The notes below the pieces were generated by a model. The model was not told the origin of the DNA. It did not search any database and worked only from the letters and a program-made list of their open reading frames with translations. Positions 4,937-8,369 of a stretch of DNA of 8,369 bases are shown here, piece after piece. Every line of letters starts with the position of its first letter. Position 1 is the stretch's first letter. The stretch is from an uncultured Clostridia bacterium (GTDB lineage Bacteria > Bacillota > Clostridia > UBA1381), in NCBI GenBank assembly GCA_934454215.1, contig CAKSGG010000136.1, forward strand, positions 1 to 8,369. Reading direction: 5' to 3'. The position numbers and the translations under genes are program-made.

Positions 4937-6337
4937 TTGAAAAAGAATTTTAATATTTTTTGGTATAACTTACTGCAAAAAATCAACAACAAAATAAATC
5001 AGCTGCTCAACAAAGCCGGCGGCAGTACAGCCGATGAAATGCGCGTAACGGATACCGGCAAAATCAATTTTTTTCTTATGGTGTTAAAATGCGTGTTGAA
5101 CAGAACGTTTATGGATTGCAAATTCAATGTTGTATCAGACAGTGCGCAGGCGGAACCGCTCAAAAAAGCAGTAAAAAATCTTGAGGAAAACATATATAAA
5201 ATAGGCGGTTACATGCTTGGCGGCAGCGAAGCTGTCGATAACAAATCCGAGTGCTGGGCAATACTGATTGACAAAGAGTGCGGAATACATCATTTTATGT
5301 CCGGCAGTGAAATATGCATAACGGCAAAAAACGGCGACCATATAACCGATTGCTTTATGATATGGAACGTCACGAAACGCAATGACAAAACATATTTGCT
5401 GTGCCGCCGTCATACACTGGACGAAAACGGCACGCTGACCATACAATTTTTTGCCGCGGACGAATTTGCGCAGGAAATTGACACCGACATTCCCGAATGG
5501 GAAAGTTACCTGTATATGTTTGATGATACGGGTGCAAAAAAACGCAAACAAATTGTAATTCCGGGTGCCAATCATATAGGATTTGGGCGGTACAAATCAC
5601 CTGTTTTATGTTTATCTGATGATACGTACGGAAAGGCATTAAATCGCGGCTGTCAAAAAATCGAGAAAGAAATACAAAACACGCTTGATATGATACGTCT
5701 TGAATACAAGGCAACAGGGACAAAACTTTTCCCGGACTGGAGTATCGTGAAAGATGTGGACAAGGACGGAAATCCGTTAAATGCGTATGTCATGGACGAA
5801 TATATCTACCCCATGAAACAGCTTTTGAAAGACGGTAAAACGGCAACAAAACCGCTTGATTATGTCTCGCCGGAAATTCGTTCAAGCGCATACTTCGGGC
5901 TTTTGACGCTTCAGCTTGAATTCTATCAGTCTATAATGGGCGTACAGGAATTAATAACTCATGAGCGCACAACGCACGGTGCAACAGCTACGGAAATAAA
6001 AAGCAGCAATCTCAATAATATGGCGCTGGAAAACAATATCAGAGCCGCCGTTTCAAAGGGCAATATCGAAACGCTGAAAGCCGACGCGCTTTACTACGGT
6101 ATACGCGACGATTTGTGGGAGTATGACGAAACATGGAAAGACATCTATGAAGATGAACAGCAGACCTTGCAGAACAATATAACAATGATGGAAAGCGGCG
6201 GACAGTCGCAGCGTGATTTGATAAAATATTGGTTTCCGACGTTTACGGACGAACAGATTGATGAAAAGCTTGCGGAAATAACTGCCGCAAAGGCAAACGG
6301 TCTGCAAAGCAGTATTGAGGACATGCTGAACGTATAA
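4937..6337 (+). CDS. Phage portal protein (SPP1 gp6-like)
   Basis: The portal forms the dodecameric ring at one capsid vertex through which TerL packs DNA. The 466-residue length and its place between TerL and a MuF-type minor capsid protein are typical. Recognisable parts are the stem/clip region (ILIDKECGIHHFMSGSEICI), the GYGRY-like segment HIGFGRYKSPV, the helix GCQKIEKEIQNTLDMIRLEYK, and the conserved C-terminal GATATEIKSSNLNNMALENN (ATATEI at 349-354). The last is followed by KADALYYGIRDDLWEYDETW and a tail DLIKYWFPTFTDEQIDEKLAEI. These match Firmicutes SPP1/A118-type portals. Translation starts at TTG 4937, 6 bases after AAGGCGGT (4923-4930). The gene begins 12 bases after the TerL stop and is followed 14 bases later by the minor capsid gene. 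Confidence 0.92.
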   Translation: MKKNFNIFWYNLLQKINNKINQLLNKAGGSTADEMRVTDTGKINFFLMVLKCVLNRTFMDCKFNVVSDSAQAEPLKKAVKNLEENIYKIGGYMLGGSEAVDNKSECWAILIDKECGIHHFMSGSEICITAKNGDHITDCFMIWNVTKRNDKTYLLCRRHTLDENGTLTIQFFAADEFAQEIDTDIPEWESYLYMFDDTGAKKRKQIVIPGANHIGFGRYKSPVLCLSDDTYGKALNRGCQKIEKEIQNTLDMIRLEYKATGTKLFPDWSIVKDVDKDGNPLNAYVMDEYIYPMKQLLKDGKTATKPLDYVSPEIRSSAYFGLLTLQLEFYQSIMGVQELITHERTTHGATATEIKSSNLNNMALENNIRAAVSKGNIETLKADALYYGIRDDLWEYDETWKDIYEDEQQTLQNNITMMESGGQSQRDLIKYWFPTFTDEQIDEKLAEITAAKANGLQSSIEDMLNV

Positions 6338-6351
6338 AGGCGGTAACGTAT

Positions 6352-7992
6352 ATGTACAATCCCGAAAAATTAGAAGAGTATGCACAGAAAATATATGACC
6401 GCTGTGAGTATTTCAACAATTATACGCTTGAAACCGTTGCAAAGAGGATAAAGGCAACGGGGCAATTGTCCGCAGCGGACCAACAGGCGCTTAAAAATAT
6501 AGCCGACATCACGGGCGATATGGACGCAATCACAAAAAAACTTGCGGAAGTCACCGAAATGAACATAGCAGATATTGAAAAAATATATACACAGGTTATG
6601 ACGGACGGTGTAAATACATATAAGCCTTTATATGATTTTAAGGGCATGCGCTTTGTGTCATTCACGGAAAATGAATTCGCGCAGCAGCTTGTACACAATT
6701 GGGCAAAGGAAACATCGGGGGAAATGATAAATCTGAGCCGTACAAAGGCGCTTTGCTTTGATAAATATGATGCGTACGGCAACGTGATTGGCAGTACGCC
6801 GCTTAAAGGCGCGTTTCAAGACGCAATAGATGAAGCAGTGACTGCCGTTTCCTTGGGAACCACTGATTTCAATACGGCTATGGCAAAAACTGTTGAACGG
6901 CTGGGTGCAAGCGGCGTTAAAGTTACATACGGAAGCGGTGTAAACCGTTCGTTGTCGGCTATGGTGCGTCAGAATATACTATATGGCGCAAAGCAAGCAG
7001 CGCAGAGCTATAATGAACATATCGGTCAGGAATTGGGCTGCGACGGCTTTGAAGTGGACGCACACCCGGGGTGCAGACCGTCACATGAATTTATGCAGGG
7101 GAAAATGTATTCATACAGCGGCAGAAAAGTCATTGACGGCGTTGTATACGAGGACGGTGCAGAGGCACTCGACAGACTTCATGATTACGGCTGTCTGCAT
7201 TTTGAAACCGATGTTATACTTGGCGTATCAAGACCGAGATATTCAAGGGAAGAGCTTGAACAGATGCACAGGGAAACTACCGAGTTGATTGAATATGACG
7301 GCAGAGAAAAGACATTGTATGAATGGAAACAGACACAGCGCAGATTTGAACGCGGCGTGAGAAATGAACAGCAGAAAGCCGATATGTTTGACGCTGTCGG
7401 AATGAAACGCAAGGCACAGGACAGCCGCGACAGGGTAAAAGCATACCGCGAAAAATATGATGACATGTGCAAGAATGTGAAGGGCTTGGAACCGCGCCTC
7501 GACCGAATGAGAACATATAAGGTGAAATCCGGTGTTGACAATTCCGGTAAAAGTGGTATAATAAGAGTAGGAAGTGAAGAAATGTTCCGAAAAGCAAAAG
7601 AGAAGTATGTTGCCCCAATGCCCAAAAAGCAACTTCATAAAATAGAAAAGGCTTTTAAACGCCGTGGAGGTATAATACAGAGAAATCCGGAAACAGATGA
7701 GTATTTGGACAGCAAGCAAGCTGAAGCGATTACATATGATGCTCGCACGATATTATTAAAAAGTAACCCCGGTCGAGCAAGTGTTTTTGAAGAATTAATA
7801 CATGCCACACAGTATAAAAACGGAGAAAATGACGGAAGCTATGTGAGCAGAATTCGTTGTGAGATTGACGCACAGGAAAAACTATTAAAATACAGTCATG
7901 CGTATAAATTAACAGATAAAGAAATTGAACAAACTCAAAAGGCGCTGGCATTTTACAAAGAAGAATTATATAATATAAAAGGAGGTAATTAA
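6352..7992 (+). CDS. Minor capsid protein (MuF/phage_min_cap2) with C-terminal toxin-like domain
   Basis: Residues about 1-300 are a phage minor capsid protein 2 / SPP1 gp7-like (MuF) head protein. It has the helical start MYNPEKLEEYAQKIYDRCEYF, a repeat-rich middle, RQNILYGAKQAAQSYNEH, and the core VDAHPGCRPSHEFMQGKMYS (Val235 to about 254) and DYGCLHFETDVILGVSRP (278 on). These proteins sit beside the portal and some enter the host with the DNA. A charged helical linker (about 300-400) leads to an added domain at about 404-546. This begins IRVGSEEMFRKAKEKY and includes GGIIQRNPETDEYL, AEAITYDARTILLKS (Ala457 on), VFEELIHATQY (EELIH at 480-484), EIDAQEKLL (Glu504 on) and a final helical pair ending LAFYKEELY. 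EELIH looks like HExxH with Glu for the first His, and EIDAQ could give a third ligand, suggesting a degenerate or variant zincin. The 546-residue length is longer than usual for the capsid domain alone. The start is ATG 6352, 7 bases after AAGGCGGT. The capsid assignment is firm; the toxin role is inferred by analogy with MuF polymorphic toxins. Confidence 0.85.
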   Translation: MYNPEKLEEYAQKIYDRCEYFNNYTLETVAKRIKATGQLSAADQQALKNIADITGDMDAITKKLAEVTEMNIADIEKIYTQVMTDGVNTYKPLYDFKGMRFVSFTENEFAQQLVHNWAKETSGEMINLSRTKALCFDKYDAYGNVIGSTPLKGAFQDAIDEAVTAVSLGTTDFNTAMAKTVERLGASGVKVTYGSGVNRSLSAMVRQNILYGAKQAAQSYNEHIGQELGCDGFEVDAHPGCRPSHEFMQGKMYSYSGRKVIDGVVYEDGAEALDRLHDYGCLHFETDVILGVSRPRYSREELEQMHRETTELIEYDGREKTLYEWKQTQRRFERGVRNEQQKADMFDAVGMKRKAQDSRDRVKAYREKYDDMCKNVKGLEPRLDRMRTYKVKSGVDNSGKSGIIRVGSEEMFRKAKEKYVAPMPKKQLHKIEKAFKRRGGIIQRNPETDEYLDSKQAEAITYDARTILLKSNPGRASVFEELIHATQYKNGENDGSYVSRIRCEIDAQEKLLKYSHAYKLTDKEIEQTQKALAFYKEELYNIKGGN

Positions 7993-7994
7993 TA

Positions 7995-8228
7995 ATGTTA
8001 CAAGTAATTGACGTTTATAAAATAGGCGATAAAATTTCTGTAACTCTGTGCGGAAAATGCGAGGATATAAAAAATGGAAGTAAACTAAAAGATAACGATG
8101 GCAATATGTATAATGTATTATCTGTCGGTATGACACGATTTAATAATCCGTCAGACACAGCGCAAAGCACAACAGTGTTGATTGCTCCTTGCAGCTTAAA
8201 AAAAGGTGTGCAATTATACAGAGTATAA
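7995..8228 (+). CDS. Small EF-Tu domain II-like beta-barrel protein; candidate immunity protein
   Basis: A 77-residue protein starting at ATG 7995, two bases after the capsid-fusion stop, with a strong GGAGGT (7981-7986) 8 bases upstream. The strand pattern VIDVYKIGDKISVTLCGKC, a turn with KNGSKLKDNDGNMYNVLSVGM, and VLIAPCSLKKGVQLYRV resembles domain II of translational GTPases ('.v.i.grG.v.tG.v..g.l..Gd.....', ending '..i..G..l'). It has no GTPase domain. A lone barrel of this kind could be a binding protein. Placed directly after a toxin-like capsid fusion, it is the natural candidate for the cognate immunity protein, which would be cytoplasmic. Fold and role are inference; that it is a real gene is well supported by the ribosome site and spacing. 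Confidence 0.7.
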   Translation: MLQVIDVYKIGDKISVTLCGKCEDIKNGSKLKDNDGNMYNVLSVGMTRFNNPSDTAQSTTVLIAPCSLKKGVQLYRV

Positions 8229-8242
8229 AGGAATATATTGAC

Positions 8243-8369
8243 ATGAAAACTTTGGATTTAAATGTATTGTTGGAAAGTGAAATCAAGGAATATTGTTCAG
8301 AGAATAATTTGAATTTTAATCTTCTTGTTACTATGAAAAAACTATGGGGCATTGATATGTTGAAGTTTG
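8243..8369 (+). CDS. N-terminal part of an unknown small gene, cut by the window edge
   Basis: ATG 8243 is preceded by AAAGGA (8228-8233) at a 9-base spacing and opens a frame with no stop to the window end, giving 42 residues so far: MKTLDLNVLLESEIKEYC, then ENNLNFNLLVTMKKLWGIDM. It is AT-rich (about 25% GC over this stretch), helical and soluble-looking, with no recognisable motif yet. It lies 14 bases after the candidate immunity gene and probably belongs to the same cassette, as a second immunity or accessory protein, or it may start the scaffold/capsid genes. It is too short to identify. Confidence 0.5.
   Translation, partial: MKTLDLNVLLESEIKEYCSENNLNFNLLVTMKKLWGIDMLKF

Noticed and set aside
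5135..5723. Two minus-strand open frames (146 and 117 residues) within the portal gene
   Set aside because: They are cysteine/phenylalanine-rich shadows of a strongly supported coding frame, with no initiation signals.
6983..7288. 101-residue + strand open frame within the minor capsid gene
   Set aside because: It is an alternate frame of the capsid core, which contains recognised residues (AHPGCRPSHE). No ribosome site precedes it.
7185..7719. Three overlapping minus-strand open frames and the hydrophobic 158-residue product
   Set aside because: Apparent membrane segments come from reading charged, A-rich helical codons in antisense. The + strand is clearly coding for the capsid fusion.
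1..8369. tRNA genes, CRISPR arrays, insertion sequences, attachment sites
   Set aside because: I looked for cloverleaf segments, spaced direct repeats, transposase motifs and terminal repeats and saw none. The window is almost wholly coding.

Overview
The window reads as part of a tailed (siphovirus-like) prophage or phage of a low-GC Gram-positive host, most likely a gut-type Clostridia (Oscillospirales or Lachnospirales). The reasons are AT-rich codon use, tight same-strand packing with ATGA-type stop/start overlaps, AGG-type ribosome sites, a YopX-family protein, and terminase, portal and minor-capsid proteins of the Firmicutes PBSX/SPP1-like type. The host assignment is inferred. All supported genes are on the + strand; the long minus-strand ORFs are shadows.

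Region 1 (1-2607) is an accessory block of small pre-late genes, several overlapping by a few bases. It holds the C-terminal tail of an unknown phage protein, a CPKC-motif gene split by a -1 frame change at an A-run (123-559), a YopX-family protein, a cysteine-rich small protein, a coiled-coil small protein, an unrecognised 82-aa protein, an HExxH putative metallopeptidase and a zinc-ribbon protein.

Region 2 (2612-3156) looks like the early-to-late switch. A 129-aa protein with a sigma-70 region 4-like C-terminus is followed by about 155 bp of non-coding DNA. This contains a tandem TTGTCACG repeat, an extended -10 box (TGATATAAT), a small hairpin, and then a good intrinsic-terminator hairpin directly before the packaging genes. 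A promoter followed by a terminator suggests activator control, antitermination, or both over the late operon. This is inference.

Region 3 (3157-7992) is the packaging and head-entry module: small terminase, large terminase (variant Walker A GGKRGGKN, then a nuclease domain), portal, and a MuF/SPP1 gp7-like minor capsid protein. The minor capsid protein carries an unusual extra C-terminal domain of about 140 residues, with the motif EELIHATQ followed by EIDAQ. It looks like a zincin metallopeptidase fold in which the first histidine of HExxH is glutamate.

Region 4 (7995-8369) follows this fusion. It holds a 77-aa protein with an EF-Tu domain II-like beta-barrel look and the start of another small gene. 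Base composition falls from roughly 43% GC in the capsid part (eight lines counted by hand) to about 30% GC in the last 500 bases. The layout of capsid fusion, exchangeable C-terminal domain, small downstream genes and AT-rich composition matches phage-borne MuF polymorphic toxins with a linked immunity gene. This is the most interesting hypothesis in the window.
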